DNA of 64,000 bases from Blautia hominis (GCA_002270465.1 NQOF01000004.1:463668-527667); one strand, 5' to 3'. Positions 34,710-42,966 are shown, numbered from the stretch's first letter. Notes: generated from the letters alone by a model not told the origin. Numbers and translations are program-made.

Positions 34710-36653
34710 ATTTTTGTTATCTCTTTTTACGCGCTTTAAGAAAGGGTGGAATTCCCTGCCGCTGCCTTTATAGAAGCGGCTGAACATCTCATAATATTCC
34801 AGACGGAGTACCTGGATACCTACGATCAGGCCCTCCATAGCGCATACAAAGGCATTGCCCAGCACGATGACCAGCCAGTTGATACTGCCTCCGCTCTCAG
34901 CGCCTCCCAGCATGAGTACAACGCCCATCATGGCTGCATGGCTGACCGCAAATGCGCCGATACGGACGAAGGAAAGGGTGTTGGAGAGATAACTCAGCAT
35001 TACCTCAAACAGTTCAAAGAAGCTCTGAACAAAGAACATGACCTTTCCGCCTTCCACAACAGGCTGTTTTTTCTTAATGATACGTGTCAGCGGCTCCTTC
35101 AGCATGATCAGGATAAGCGGTACACCGAACATGATGACCAGGATCGCCGTTGCCGGAAGAGAATGTCCTGTCAGGTACAACAAGATCATAACGGTCAACG
35201 CCCCGTAGAAGACCAGTCCGCAGACGGCATTCTGGTCAAACAGGATATTTTCCGTATCGCGGCTCCTCACTGCATTGATGATATGGAAGACCATGGTCAG
35301 CAGTATGAGGAACATACCGAAGACGATCGCCACAATAAACACAGTGTTCATATTGCCGAGGCCGGGTACATTGGTCATGGCGTCCACAGGCCGCAGCCAT
35401 ATGGGTTCCAGCACATCCTCAAACCCGAAGATACTGCCGAACATGAAGCCAAAGAAAGTGGAGAAGATACCGGCAGTGCCGATGATGGCCGCCAGATCCA
35501 TTTTTTTGAATCTATAAAGCAAAAATCCGCCGATGGCAAGCAAAAGTCCCTGTCCCACATCGCCGAACATGGCGCCGAAGATGAAGGAATAGGTGATCGC
35601 CACGAACATGGTGGGGTCCATCTCATTGTAGGCGGGAAGGCCGTACATTTTAACATACATCTCAAAAGGCTTGAAAACTTTTGGATTTTTCAGTTTTGTA
35701 GGCGGCTGTGTGCGTATGTTGTTCTGGTCATCCTCAATGATACAGAACAGTTTGGCATCATTTTCAATGTCTTTCTGGAAAGCGAGGGCATCCCTCTCTG
35801 TCATCCATCCGCAGAGGATATAGAAGGTCTCCTGATGTTCCTTGACGCAGGCCGCTACTTTACGCACATCAAAATTGGTGGAGAGAGCACTCAGGGCTTC
35901 TTTTGCGGAGAGTATGGCGGAAGCGTCACCGCGGAGCAGCAGCCGTATCTCTTCCTGGCAGGAGGCCATGTGCTTGTCAATGGTTTCCAGTTTCTCCTTC
36001 AGCTCCCTGTGAATGGCCTGGGGGGTACCGTGGTAATAATCCTTTTTCAGATAAATCCTTTCAAAGTGCATGGAAGAGAAGATCGCGTCAACCTCCTCCA
36101 TCTTGGTCCAGGGTACAAAATAGACGCCCCATACATATTCATCTTCATGGCATGGATAGAACCAGGTGTCCATGCCGTCATAGACATACTCTTTAAATTT
36201 GTTGTAATATTCTTTCGCGATCCGGCCGAAACGAACCTGGACAAAACGGTAGTGTACCAGTTTATCCACATCTTCCGGCAGATTCAGGAAGGGGGTGATA
36301 CGGTTTAAGTCTTCCACAACTGCCGTCCGCTGTGCCTTCAGGTCATCGCATTCTGCATTGATGTCTGAGAGCTTCTGGCTGAGGGAGTCAATAAGATCCG
36401 TGGCTTCATCCAGGGAAATATCCCGGACCGGCACATCCTCTGTATTCTGCAGCAGCCCTGCAAATTCCGTGGCTTTGTTCAGAAGTTCCTTGTAGGGGTT
36501 GATCTGAATATAAGGGGACAGGTGCTGCACCTGCGTTAGCTGTGCCATGGCATTTTCCAGATGGATCTCATACTTAGCCAGGTATTCGTTGACAACTCTG
36601 TCAATGTCAGACTTCGGACCGGTAATGCTCAAGAATTTCATTTTCTCAATCAT
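34695..36653 (-). CDS. ntpI: V-type ATP synthase subunit I (a-subunit)
   Basis: The 652-residue membrane stator subunit has a cytoplasmic N-terminal half with coiled coils (about 1-330) and about seven to eight helices in the C-terminal half (GAMFGDVGQGLLLA, the LSYLNTLSFVRIGAFAVSHAAM segment with the functional Arg). It forms the ion path against K. The last codons (ATIQ and the stop TAG) come from the terminal repeat of MITE copy B, so the native C-terminus was probably altered by the insertion. Confidence 0.94.
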   Translation of the reverse strand: MIEKMKFLSITGPKSDIDRVVNEYLAKYEIHLENAMAQLTQVQHLSPYIQINPYKELLNKATEFAGLLQNTEDVPVRDISLDEATDLIDSLSQKLSDINAECDDLKAQRTAVVEDLNRITPFLNLPEDVDKLVHYRFVQVRFGRIAKEYYNKFKEYVYDGMDTWFYPCHEDEYVWGVYFVPWTKMEEVDAIFSSMHFERIYLKKDYYHGTPQAIHRELKEKLETIDKHMASCQEEIRLLLRGDASAILSAKEALSALSTNFDVRKVAACVKEHQETFYILCGWMTERDALAFQKDIENDAKLFCIIEDDQNNIRTQPPTKLKNPKVFKPFEMYVKMYGLPAYNEMDPTMFVAITYSFIFGAMFGDVGQGLLLAIGGFLLYRFKKMDLAAIIGTAGIFSTFFGFMFGSIFGFEDVLEPIWLRPVDAMTNVPGLGNMNTVFIVAIVFGMFLILLTMVFHIINAVRSRDTENILFDQNAVCGLVFYGALTVMILLYLTGHSLPATAILVIMFGVPLILIMLKEPLTRIIKKKQPVVEGGKVMFFVQSFFELFEVMLSYLSNTLSFVRIGAFAVSHAAMMGVVLMLGGAESGGSINWLVIVLGNAFVCAMEGLIVGIQVLRLEYYEMFSRFYKGSGREFHPFLKRVKRDNKNATIQ

Positions 36654-36670
36654 GTCAATTACCTCCGAGG

Positions 36671-37711
36671 TTAGTTTTTGTGAATATAATCCAGCGTCTC
36701 AGCCGGGGACAGTCCGTAGCGGATACACTCTATGGCAGTGGTGAGCCGGTCTACTTCGTGTTCCTTGTGATAAAAATAGGAATAGATCATAATGACTGAG
36801 TGCGGGTATTTTCTTGCCTCCGATTCCAGGACATTCCTGAGATTCAGAGTATAGTATTCTTCCAGGTTCTCCGGCGCAAGTTCCGGGTAACGTTTTTTAT
36901 AGGCAGTGGTATCCAGCACGCGGCGGAACTCCTCATTGTCCGCTGCTTCCACCAGCGCGGTGATCTCTTTGTGGGAGAGCTTATAGTGCACAGGTATGAG
37001 CAGTGCGTAGATATCAGCCGGGGCCATATGGTAATACCTGCGGGAACGGTAGATCCACTGCAGGTTAAGCATATCGAATTTGTTGCCGTAGGCCTTTATG
37101 ATTTCTTGCAGATCTCTTTTTTTGAACAGCTTATCTTTTACAGACCAGATATTTGCAAAATAATACTGGTCCAGCGCCATGCCGTAATCAAAAAGGAGCG
37201 GTGTATATTCTTCCCCGATCTTAGACAGTGGGGAGTAATATTCCGTACCTTTCAGACTGTTTACAAATTCTTCAATTGTAGCTGCTTGGGTCAGCTTATC
37301 CAAATCCAGTTTGGAATGCCGGTCAAAGAAATCTTTGAACAGCGATAGATCCAGCCCTTCCCGGGTCTTGTCAAATACCCTTCTTAGACATTCCTTCATA
37401 ATGGCGATCTCGTACCGCTTAAAGTACAGGGCCATAAAAGTACGCTGGGAGGGATTGGCGAATTTGTAAATCTTAGCAAAGTTCTGATGGATCGTGTGGG
37501 TAAGCAGCTTCTCGATATCCCCCCTGTGGAGGGAGTTTTCATCCAGGTCAGTCCACAGCTCTTTGAATCCGGGCTGCTTTTTTAAATATGCAACCACCTG
37601 GGGAACAGATTCTAACTGTGCGATTTCCTGATACTGCCTTTCCGTCATGAGCTTGCTCTGCATGGCACGGATCTTTGTTGAAAGACCGCTGTAAGATAAC
37701 AGGGTTCCCAT
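36671..37711 (-). CDS. ntpC: V-type ATP synthase subunit C
   Basis: The 346-residue protein is the V-type AC39/subunit C homologue that sits on the membrane rotor and receives the central shaft (GTLLSYSGLSTKIRAMQSKL start, repeated three-helix units). Length is normal. It lies 17 bases upstream of ntpI and four bases downstream of the small coiled-coil gene. Confidence 0.92.
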   Translation of the reverse strand: MGTLLSYSGLSTKIRAMQSKLMTERQYQEIAQLESVPQVVAYLKKQPGFKELWTDLDENSLHRGDIEKLLTHTIHQNFAKIYKFANPSQRTFMALYFKRYEIAIMKECLRRVFDKTREGLDLSLFKDFFDRHSKLDLDKLTQAATIEEFVNSLKGTEYYSPLSKIGEEYTPLLFDYGMALDQYYFANIWSVKDKLFKKRDLQEIIKAYGNKFDMLNLQWIYRSRRYYHMAPADIYALLIPVHYKLSHKEITALVEAADNEEFRRVLDTTAYKKRYPELAPENLEEYYTLNLRNVLESEARKYPHSVIMIYSYFYHKEHEVDRLTTAIECIRYGLSPAETLDYIHKN

Positions 37712-37715
37712 AACA

Positions 37716-38027
37716 TCACATCCTTAATATTTTGTCATACAGTTTCTGAGCCATCTCTTCGTGATGGGCTTCATAATACTTTTCCATTTTATGCAGGATT
37801 TCATCCGTTTCCGCTTTCTGGTTATCCAGTTCTTTTTCCATGTTGACTTCCAGGTCTCTGCGGATGGACTCCAGTTCTTTGGCAGTTTTCCGGTCGGCTT
37901 CCTCGTCGAAGGCTTTGATCTGGGCATCATTCTCTTCGGAAAGCTTTTTTTTCTGGACAGCAACGTCCTCCATGATCCGGGAAGCGGCGGCTTCAATCTC
38001 TGCCAGTTTGCTGATTACATCTTCCAT
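37716..38027 (-). CDS. V-type ATP synthase stalk subunit H/G
   Basis: The 103-residue protein is a single charged coiled coil (MEDVISKLAEIEAAASRIMEDV... with Lys/Glu repeats), as expected for the small peripheral-stalk subunit that pairs with E. It is the first gene of the operon. AGGAGG precedes the start. The divergent trmB gene begins about 260 bases away. Confidence 0.85.
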   Translation of the reverse strand: MEDVISKLAEIEAAASRIMEDVAVQKKKLSEENDAQIKAFDEEADRKTAKELESIRRDLEVNMEKELDNQKAETDEILHKMEKYYEAHHEEMAQKLYDKILRM

Positions 38028-38176
38028 AGATTTTCCTCCTTGTGTCTTCTATATATCATACACCTTTTTCAGAAAAAATCCATAGAAATCTTCATAATAT
38101 TTAAGCTAATTTATACAAAAGATATAATTGTGACGGGCGTTTTTCTTATGTTTTTTGGCGAATTTTGCGGTAATCT

Positions 38177-38206
38177 TTGACAAAGCAAAAAGTTTTCAGT
38201 TATACT
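38177..38206 (+). promoter_or_regulatory. Promoter of trmB
   Basis: TTGACA (38177-38182) and TATACT (38201-38206) are separated by 18 bases. A CCGGC-rich hairpin (about 38224-38248) lies in the leader. Confidence 0.75.
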
Positions 38207-38286
38207 GAAAGAAGGCGGAAAATGCCGGCTGTGTATGCCGGCCGGCTTCGTCTGCAAGAAAGATGCGAAGAAAGGCTGGATATGAA

Positions 38287-38940
38287 ATGCGTTTGAGAAA
38301 TATACCCGGAGCAAAGGATGCCATTGCCGGGAGCACTTATGTGATACAGGATCCTCAGGAAAACCGTGGAAAGTGGCATGAGGTGTTCCGAAATGAAAAT
38401 CCTATCCATATAGAGGTGGGAATGGGAAAGGGCCGTTTTATTATGGACATGGCTGCTCGCAGTCCGCATATTAATTATGTAGGGATCGAAATGTATGACA
38501 GCGTTCTGCTGCGGGCACTCCAGAAGATGGAGGAGCGGGAAAACGGTATAGAGGCACCTCACAATTTATTTTTCATGAGAATGGATGCCAGGGAGCTGCC
38601 GCTTGTATTTAATCCCGAAGAAGTGGACAGAATATATTTAAACTTTTCCGACCCGTGGCCCAAGGAGCGCCATGCAAAGAGAAGGCTCACATCAAGGCAG
38701 TTCTTGGAGCGCTATGACGCCATACTGGCTAAAGACGGCACTGTGGAGTTCAAGACAGACAACAGGGAGCTTTTTGACTTTTCTGTGGAGGAAGTTAAGG
38801 AGGCCGGGTGGAAGCTGCTGGCCTGCACCTATGACCTGCATCACGACAAGGAACTGAACCGGGGGAATGTGATGACGGAATATGAGGAGAAGTTTTCCTC
38901 CGTAGGGAATCCTATCCACAAGCTGATCGCAGCCAGATAG
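38287..38940 (+). CDS. trmB: tRNA (guanine-N7)-methyltransferase
   Basis: The 217-residue enzyme methylates G46 of tRNA using S-adenosylmethionine. It shows the SAM motif (IEVGMGKGRFI), NFSDPWPK, the KTDN motif and the C-terminal TEYEEKFSSVG segment. The start MRLRN matches the MRMR start of the Bacillus enzyme; an in-frame ATG eight codons earlier (38263) is an alternative. The V-ATPase operon diverges upstream. Confidence 0.93.
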   Translation: MRLRNIPGAKDAIAGSTYVIQDPQENRGKWHEVFRNENPIHIEVGMGKGRFIMDMAARSPHINYVGIEMYDSVLLRALQKMEERENGIEAPHNLFFMRMDARELPLVFNPEEVDRIYLNFSDPWPKERHAKRRLTSRQFLERYDAILAKDGTVEFKTDNRELFDFSVEEVKEAGWKLLACTYDLHHDKELNRGNVMTEYEEKFSSVGNPIHKLIAAR

Positions 38941-39019
38941 GGAAGCAGAAACCGGGTTTCGGTCCGGGATTTTTGTCATATGATATAGAGAAGCAGTTTT
39001 ACCTGAAAGGAAGTATCCT

Positions 39020-39163
39020 ATGGCAAAGAAGAAAAATATGCAGAACTCCCTCTTTGAATGGGCATATACAAACAGGAAAATGGGCAGCAAAACTGCTGAT
39101 ATCTTGAAATCAGTCGGAGAAGTGAATAAGCTTTTAAGTTCAGCTGGAAAAAAGAAAAAGTAA
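39020..39163 (+). CDS. Small basic protein, 47 residues, unknown
   Basis: The frame encodes MAKKKNMQNSLFEWAYTNRK followed by a short helix-like stretch (DILKSVGEVNKLL) and a Lys-rich tail (GKKKK). AAAGGA lies 8 bases before the ATG. Codon use matches neighbouring genes, and it fills the space between trmB and trxA. The strong positive charge suggests nucleic-acid binding, but no family is recognised. Confidence 0.6.
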   Translation: MAKKKNMQNSLFEWAYTNRKMGSKTADILKSVGEVNKLLSSAGKKKK

Positions 39164-39231
39164 GAAAACGGGGAAAACAGTAAAAACTACTATAAGAAAG
39201 CGTGTAACGCTTAACCGGAAAGGAGAAAATC

Positions 39232-39549
39232 ATGGTTGAAGTGATTACGGAACAGAATTTTGACAAGGTTGTGATGGGGGCGGATCTGCCTGTACTGGTG
39301 GATTTTTATGCAACCTGGTGTGGCCCGTGCAAACAGATGGCACCGGTGATCGAGGAGCTGTCTGAGGATTTGGAGGGCAAGGCCCTGTTCGGCAAGGTCA
39401 ATGTGGATGAAAATATCAATCTGGCCCAGAGATATAAGATCCTGCAGGTTCCCACCTTCCTGTTCGTAAAAGACGGCAAGGTAATGAGCCGGGAGACCGG
39501 CGGGATCAGCAAGGAAGAGCTGGCAGAGGAACTTGGGGTGTGGCTGTAA
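39232..39549 (+). CDS. trxA: Thioredoxin
   Basis: The 105-residue protein has the active-site WCGPCK with Cys30 and Cys33, the cis-proline segment VPTFLF and the usual length. It reduces protein disulfides and would be recharged by thioredoxin reductase, for which a candidate lies at 12.5 kb. GGAGA precedes the ATG. It follows the 47-codon gene by 68 bases. Confidence 0.95.
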   Translation: MVEVITEQNFDKVVMGADLPVLVDFYATWCGPCKQMAPVIEELSEDLEGKALFGKVNVDENINLAQRYKILQVPTFLFVKDGKVMSRETGGISKEELAEELGVWL

Positions 39550-39658
39550 AGCCGCCCCCGGCCTGCGGCCGGATGTGGAAAAACAGCGGAAATTGCGTTA
39601 TTTAGGTGCAGTGTTAAATGTATATGATAAAAAACATAAAAAAATGTAAAAAAGATAC

Positions 39659-39687
39659 TTGCATTTTTCTGGAATATCGCTTATAAT
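39659..39687 (+). promoter_or_regulatory. Promoter of tRNA-Lys
   Basis: TTGCAT (39659-39664) and TATAAT (39682-39687) at 17-base spacing lie 21 bases before the tRNA. Confidence 0.85.
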
Positions 39688-39708
39688 ATGTCTTGCGTTA
39701 CAAAATAT

Positions 39709-39781
39709 GCGCCTTTAGCTCAGTTGGTAGAGCAGTAGACTCTTAATCTATTTGTCCAGGGTTCGAGTCCCTGAAGGCGCA
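39709..39781 (+). tRNA. tRNA-Lys(CUU)
   Basis: The 73-base sequence folds as a standard cloverleaf: acceptor GCGCCTT with AAGGCGC, D stem GCTC/GAGC, anticodon stem GTAGA/TCTAT around loop CTCTTAA with anticodon CTT, T arm CAGGG-TTCGAGT-CCCTG, discriminator A. CCA is not encoded. The anticodon reads AAG lysine codons. It is a single tRNA, followed by a terminator. Confidence 0.96.
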
Positions 39782-39784
39782 CTA

Positions 39785-39836
39785 AAAAGCACTGTTTTTG
39801 CAGAGTTGGAGCTGCGGGGACGGTGCTTTTCTTTTT
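39785..39836 (+). terminator. Terminator of tRNA-Lys
   Basis: AAAAGCAC(T)GT pairs with AC(G)GTGCTTTT, followed by CTTTTT. Confidence 0.75.
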
Positions 39837-39872
39837 GTGTCCGCCCGGCTGTGTAAGATCCGGGCGGTTTTT

Positions 39873-40457
39873 TTATATTTTCATTTTCATCAGCCCATGC
39901 CGGTTGCAGTATGCGTACAAAATACCATGCCCCTTTTTGGGGAACCTGGCTTCCGGGCTTTGTTCGGGATAAAGCTTGACAAGCTCAAAGCGTCCGGAGG
40001 TCACATAGGCAAAGAAGGAAATAAAATGTGTCTTTGTCATTTCATGTTCCATGGTGATGTAATATTCATCATCTACAATCTCTGTGACAAGGGTGTGTCC
40101 TGTATCTATGGTTTCGGCTTCCAGGGCCGGAAGGGTGATGCCGCAGCAGCTCACAACGCTTTCCCCCATGGTGTGTATCACATTTCCGCATACAGGGCAG
40201 ACATAGAGCTTTGAGCGGAGCATATTGCTGGAAATGTTGCTGTTGGAGATACAGTCCCCGGTCAGCAGCTCCACCACGGATATGCCCAGCACTTTGGCCA
40301 GAGGCTCGATCAGGCTGATGTCAGGAAGGCCTTTGGAGGTTTCCCATTTAGATATGGTTTTGTCGCTTACGTCCAGCCTGCCTGCAAGCTCTGCCTGGGT
40401 CATTTTCTTTTTTTCTCGCAGCTCCCGTATGGTGCTGCCGGTGATATAGTGATTCAT
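39873..40457 (-). CDS. XRE-family regulator fused to a desulfoferrodoxin-like domain
   Basis: The 194-residue protein begins with an XRE helix-turn-helix (about 8-65; MTQAELAGRLDVSDKTISKWE). It continues as a desulfoferrodoxin-type protein: a desulforedoxin-like zinc ribbon or Fe(Cys)4 site with Cys87, Cys90, Cys104 and Cys105 (CPVCG...CCG), then a superoxide-reductase-like domain with His138 (EHEM), His144 (THFI), Cys184 (YCN) and His187 (HGL), which match the catalytic iron ligands. This suggests a redox- or oxygen-responsive regulator. ATG 40457 follows AAGGAG. A MITE starts 30 bases upstream. Confidence 0.85.
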   Translation of the reverse strand: MNHYITGSTIRELREKKKMTQAELAGRLDVSDKTISKWETSKGLPDISLIEPLAKVLGISVVELLTGDCISNSNISSNMLRSKLYVCPVCGNVIHTMGESVVSCCGITLPALEAETIDTGHTLVTEIVDDEYYITMEHEMTKTHFISFFAYVTSGRFELVKLYPEQSPEARFPKKGHGILYAYCNRHGLMKMKI

Positions 40458-40486
40458 GATCAAACTCCTTTGTTTTTTCTTTATAG

Positions 40487-40620
40487 GTAACTGTTCAGTG
40501 CCCTCACAGTTACAGGCAAAAATCCATGCAAAATCGCCTTTGGCGATGGGATTTTTCCTTGGCCGTGGTACACTTTCTTACGGTCAGCGCAGTGAATGCG
40601 CAGACCTACGGAATAGTTAC
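40487..40620. mobile_element. MITE copy C
   Basis: The 134-base element begins GTAACTGTTCAGT and ends GGAATAGTTAC, flanked by the 8-base direct repeat CTTTATAG (40479-40486 and 40621-40628). It is close to copy B along its whole length. It separates the XRE-desulfoferrodoxin gene from its original promoter region. Confidence 0.9.
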
Positions 40621-40687
40621 CTTTATAGTACGTTACCGGGAGCAAAAACACAACCTACGCTGCGTAGAGTACGGGCCGGGAAGCGGA

Positions 40688-40716
40688 TTGTACTAATATG
40701 AGGATTTTGTTATAAT
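40688..40716 (+). promoter_or_regulatory. Promoter of the nitroreductase gene
   Basis: TTGTAC (40688-40693) and TATAAT (40711-40716) at 17-base spacing lie 32 bases before the ATG. Confidence 0.7.
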
Positions 40717-40747
40717 AAAAGGCAAAACGGACAGGGAGGAAAAGGGT

Positions 40748-41539
40748 ATGAATGATGAGACGAAATATAAGATCATGCAGAACCGGGAACTGTTAAAGGC
40801 CTATAATGTCTCCGATGCCGGGGCCGAGGCCACGGACCAGGAGCAGAAGCTTCCGGAAGCGCCTTATGTGAAGGCGAAAAAGGGAGAGCACATCATATCT
40901 CTGACAACGGATTTTGATGGGATTGCGGGAAATGCGGATCTGTTGTGTCTTCTGCAAGGCAGGGTGAGCAGGAGGAAATACAGCGGTGAGGCAGTTACTT
41001 TAAGAGAGTTGTCGTTTCTTTTGTGGGCGGCCCAGGGAATCAGGAGGGTGATTGGAAAGAACCATTTTGCCACGCTCAGGAATGTTCCCTCAGCCGGCTG
41101 CCGGCACCCCTTTGAGACATATCTGTTTGTGAACCATGTGGACGGACTTGAGAAGGGGATCTACCATTATCTTCCCATGGAACATGCCCTTGAGATATGG
41201 GATGGAAGGCAGGATTTTGAGGGGGAATTGACCGAGGCGCTCTGCGGACAGTATTTTGCGGCCTCAGCACCTGTGACATTTGTGTGGAGCGTGGTTCCCT
41301 ACCGGACAGAATGGCGGTACGGCATGAAGGCACATAAGTACATCCTTTTGGATGCAGGACATGTGTGTGAAAATCTGTATCTGGCATGTGAGGCCATTGG
41401 CTGCGGAACCTGTGCCATTGGTGCCTATGACCAGGACTGCCTTGACGAGCTTCTGGGATTTGCGCCGGGACCGTCTGCCGGGGCGGAGTATGAATGCGCA
41501 GTGTACGCGGCAAGTGTGGGCAGGGCGGTGGACAGGTAG
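40748..41539 (+). CDS. SagB/ThcOx-type nitroreductase-family protein
   Basis: The 263-residue FMN-binding protein shows the family features: SRRKYSGEAVTLRELSFLLWAAQG near the start, PSAGCRHPFETYL, and GHVCENLYLACEAIGCGTCAIGAY. Such enzymes oxidise azolines in peptide maturation or act as general nitro/flavin oxidoreductases. No precursor peptide, cyclodehydratase or other RiPP gene is adjacent, so a stand-alone role is more likely. The last seven codons, including the stop, are the first unit of a 22-bp minisatellite. Confidence 0.85.
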   Translation: MNDETKYKIMQNRELLKAYNVSDAGAEATDQEQKLPEAPYVKAKKGEHIISLTTDFDGIAGNADLLCLLQGRVSRRKYSGEAVTLRELSFLLWAAQGIRRVIGKNHFATLRNVPSAGCRHPFETYLFVNHVDGLEKGIYHYLPMEHALEIWDGRQDFEGELTEALCGQYFAASAPVTFVWSVVPYRTEWRYGMKAHKYILLDAGHVCENLYLACEAIGCGTCAIGAYDQDCLDELLGFAPGPSAGAEYECAVYAASVGRAVDR

Positions 41540-41745
41540 CAGCAGGGCAGTGGACAGGTAGCAGCGGGGCAGTGGATAAGTAGCAGCAGGGCAGTGGACA
41601 GGTAGCAGTAGGGCGGTGGACAGGTAGCAGCAGGGCAGTGGACAGGTAGCAGCAGGGCGGTGTATAAGCAGCAGCAGGGCAGTGGACAGGTAACAGCAGG
41701 GCGGTGCATAAGTAGCAGCAGGGCAGTGGGCAGGTAGCAGTAGGA
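41528..41745. repeat. 22-bp minisatellite at the nitroreductase 3' end
   Basis: About ten imperfect 22-base units (GTGGACAGGTAGCAGCAGGG plus two bases) run from the last codons of the nitroreductase gene. Units vary mainly at GGACAGG/GATAAG/CATAAG. The minus strand is open and would encode Cys/Leu/Pro-rich repeats, but has no ribosome site and is judged a by-product. Confidence 0.92.
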
Positions 41746-41888
41746 CAGGAGTGTGGGACCCGTGCGAAAAGAGATAAGATAGCAAAAGTAAATGCTTGTG
41801 TGCTGCCGTTCTCCGGGATATAATAATAGGTACAGGCCGGGCAAAGTATGAGCCGGTAATTTTACGATTCCAGGGAGGACAAAAACAG

Positions 41889-42911
41889 ATGAGAGTGCTA
41901 TTTATTGGGGGCACCGGGACGATCAGCATGGCAATTACCAAAAGACTGCTGGCAGAGGGACATAAAGTGTATCTGCTGAACCGGGGAACACGAAACAAAG
42001 AGCTGCCCACGGGAGCTATCGGGCTTACCGGGGATATAGAGGATGAGGAGCAGGTGTGCAGACTCACGGAAGGCATGAAGTTTGACGTGGTTGCGGACTT
42101 TATCGCATTTGTGCCGGAACATGTGGAGCGTGACTACAGGATGTTTAAAGGCAGAACCGGACAGTATATTTTTATCAGTTCCGCATCCGCATACCAGAAG
42201 CCCCCTTCCGATTACAGAATGACAGAGGGAACACCCCTCTCCAATCCAAAATGGCAGTATTCCAGGGACAAGATCGCCTGTGAGGAGTTTCTTATGAAAA
42301 AGTACAGGGAAGAGGGATTTCCTGTGACTATTGTGCGTCCAAGCCATACTTATGACGAAAGGAATGTACCCATAGGATTACACGGGGACAACGGAAGCTA
42401 TCAGGTGGTCAAGCGGATCAAAGAGGGAAGGCCTGTGCTGATACCGGGGGACGGGACATCCCTTTGGACTGTGACCCATAACTCTGATTTTGCAAAGGGA
42501 TTTGTGGGCCTTATGGGAAATATCCATGCCATCGGGGAGGCTGTGCAGATCACCTCAGATGAGACGCTGACCTGGAACCAGATATACCAAGCAGTTGCGG
42601 ACGCGCTTGGGGTGCAGCTTCATCCTGTACGGGTATCCAGTGATTTTCTGGATAGCTGCAGTGACTATGATTTTAATGGAAGCATGATGGGGGATAAATC
42701 AAACTCTGTGGTGTTCTTAAATGACAAGCTGAAACGGCTGGTGCCTGGATTTTCTGCTGAAAAGCGTTTTGACCAGGGGGTCAGGGAAAGTCTGGAGTAC
42801 ATTGAAAGCCATCCGGAATGCCAGAACCCGGACCCGGCGTTCGACGCATTTTGTGACAGGGTAGTGGAAGCGCTGGAACAGGCAAAAGAATATGTGAGAG
42901 CAGGAAGATAA
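41889..42911 (+). CDS. NAD-dependent epimerase/dehydratase family protein
   Basis: The 340-residue protein is an extended short-chain dehydrogenase: nucleotide-binding FIGGTGTISMAI at the N-terminus, SSASAYQKP with Ser and a Tyr/Lys region, and a C-terminal substrate domain. The usual YxxxK is represented by YSRDKIACE. It resembles bacterial reductases of sugar nucleotides and the chloroplast CSP41-type RNA-binding relatives; the substrate is unknown. ATG 41889 follows AGGGAGGA; the upstream frame is unsupported. Confidence 0.85.
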   Translation: MRVLFIGGTGTISMAITKRLLAEGHKVYLLNRGTRNKELPTGAIGLTGDIEDEEQVCRLTEGMKFDVVADFIAFVPEHVERDYRMFKGRTGQYIFISSASAYQKPPSDYRMTEGTPLSNPKWQYSRDKIACEEFLMKKYREEGFPVTIVRPSHTYDERNVPIGLHGDNGSYQVVKRIKEGRPVLIPGDGTSLWTVTHNSDFAKGFVGLMGNIHAIGEAVQITSDETLTWNQIYQAVADALGVQLHPVRVSSDFLDSCSDYDFNGSMMGDKSNSVVFLNDKLKRLVPGFSAEKRFDQGVRESLEYIESHPECQNPDPAFDAFCDRVVEALEQAKEYVRAGR

Positions 42912-42933
42912 GGAACAGGGAAGTGGTAAAGTT

Positions 42934-42966
42934 ATGGCCGAAGGATAGACAGTATCCTTCGGCCAT
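42934..42966. terminator. Hairpin after the epimerase gene
   Basis: Perfect 14-base arms (42934-42947 and 42953-42966; GGCCGAAGGATA core) around a 5-base loop. There is no T run, so it may act as a bidirectional or Rho-independent-like barrier between convergent genes. Confidence 0.65.

Noticed and set aside
34746-36308. Plus-strand 520-codon frame
   Set aside because: It is antisense to ntpI; its His/Gln-rich product is what the reverse strand of that gene gives.
40748-41539. RiPP (thiazole/oxazole peptide) cluster
   Set aside because: The SagB-like enzyme has no neighbouring precursor peptide, cyclodehydratase or leader peptidase.
41264-42076. Minus-strand Cys/Leu/Pro repeat protein
   Set aside because: It is produced by the 22-bp minisatellite, has no ribosome site and overlaps two real genes.
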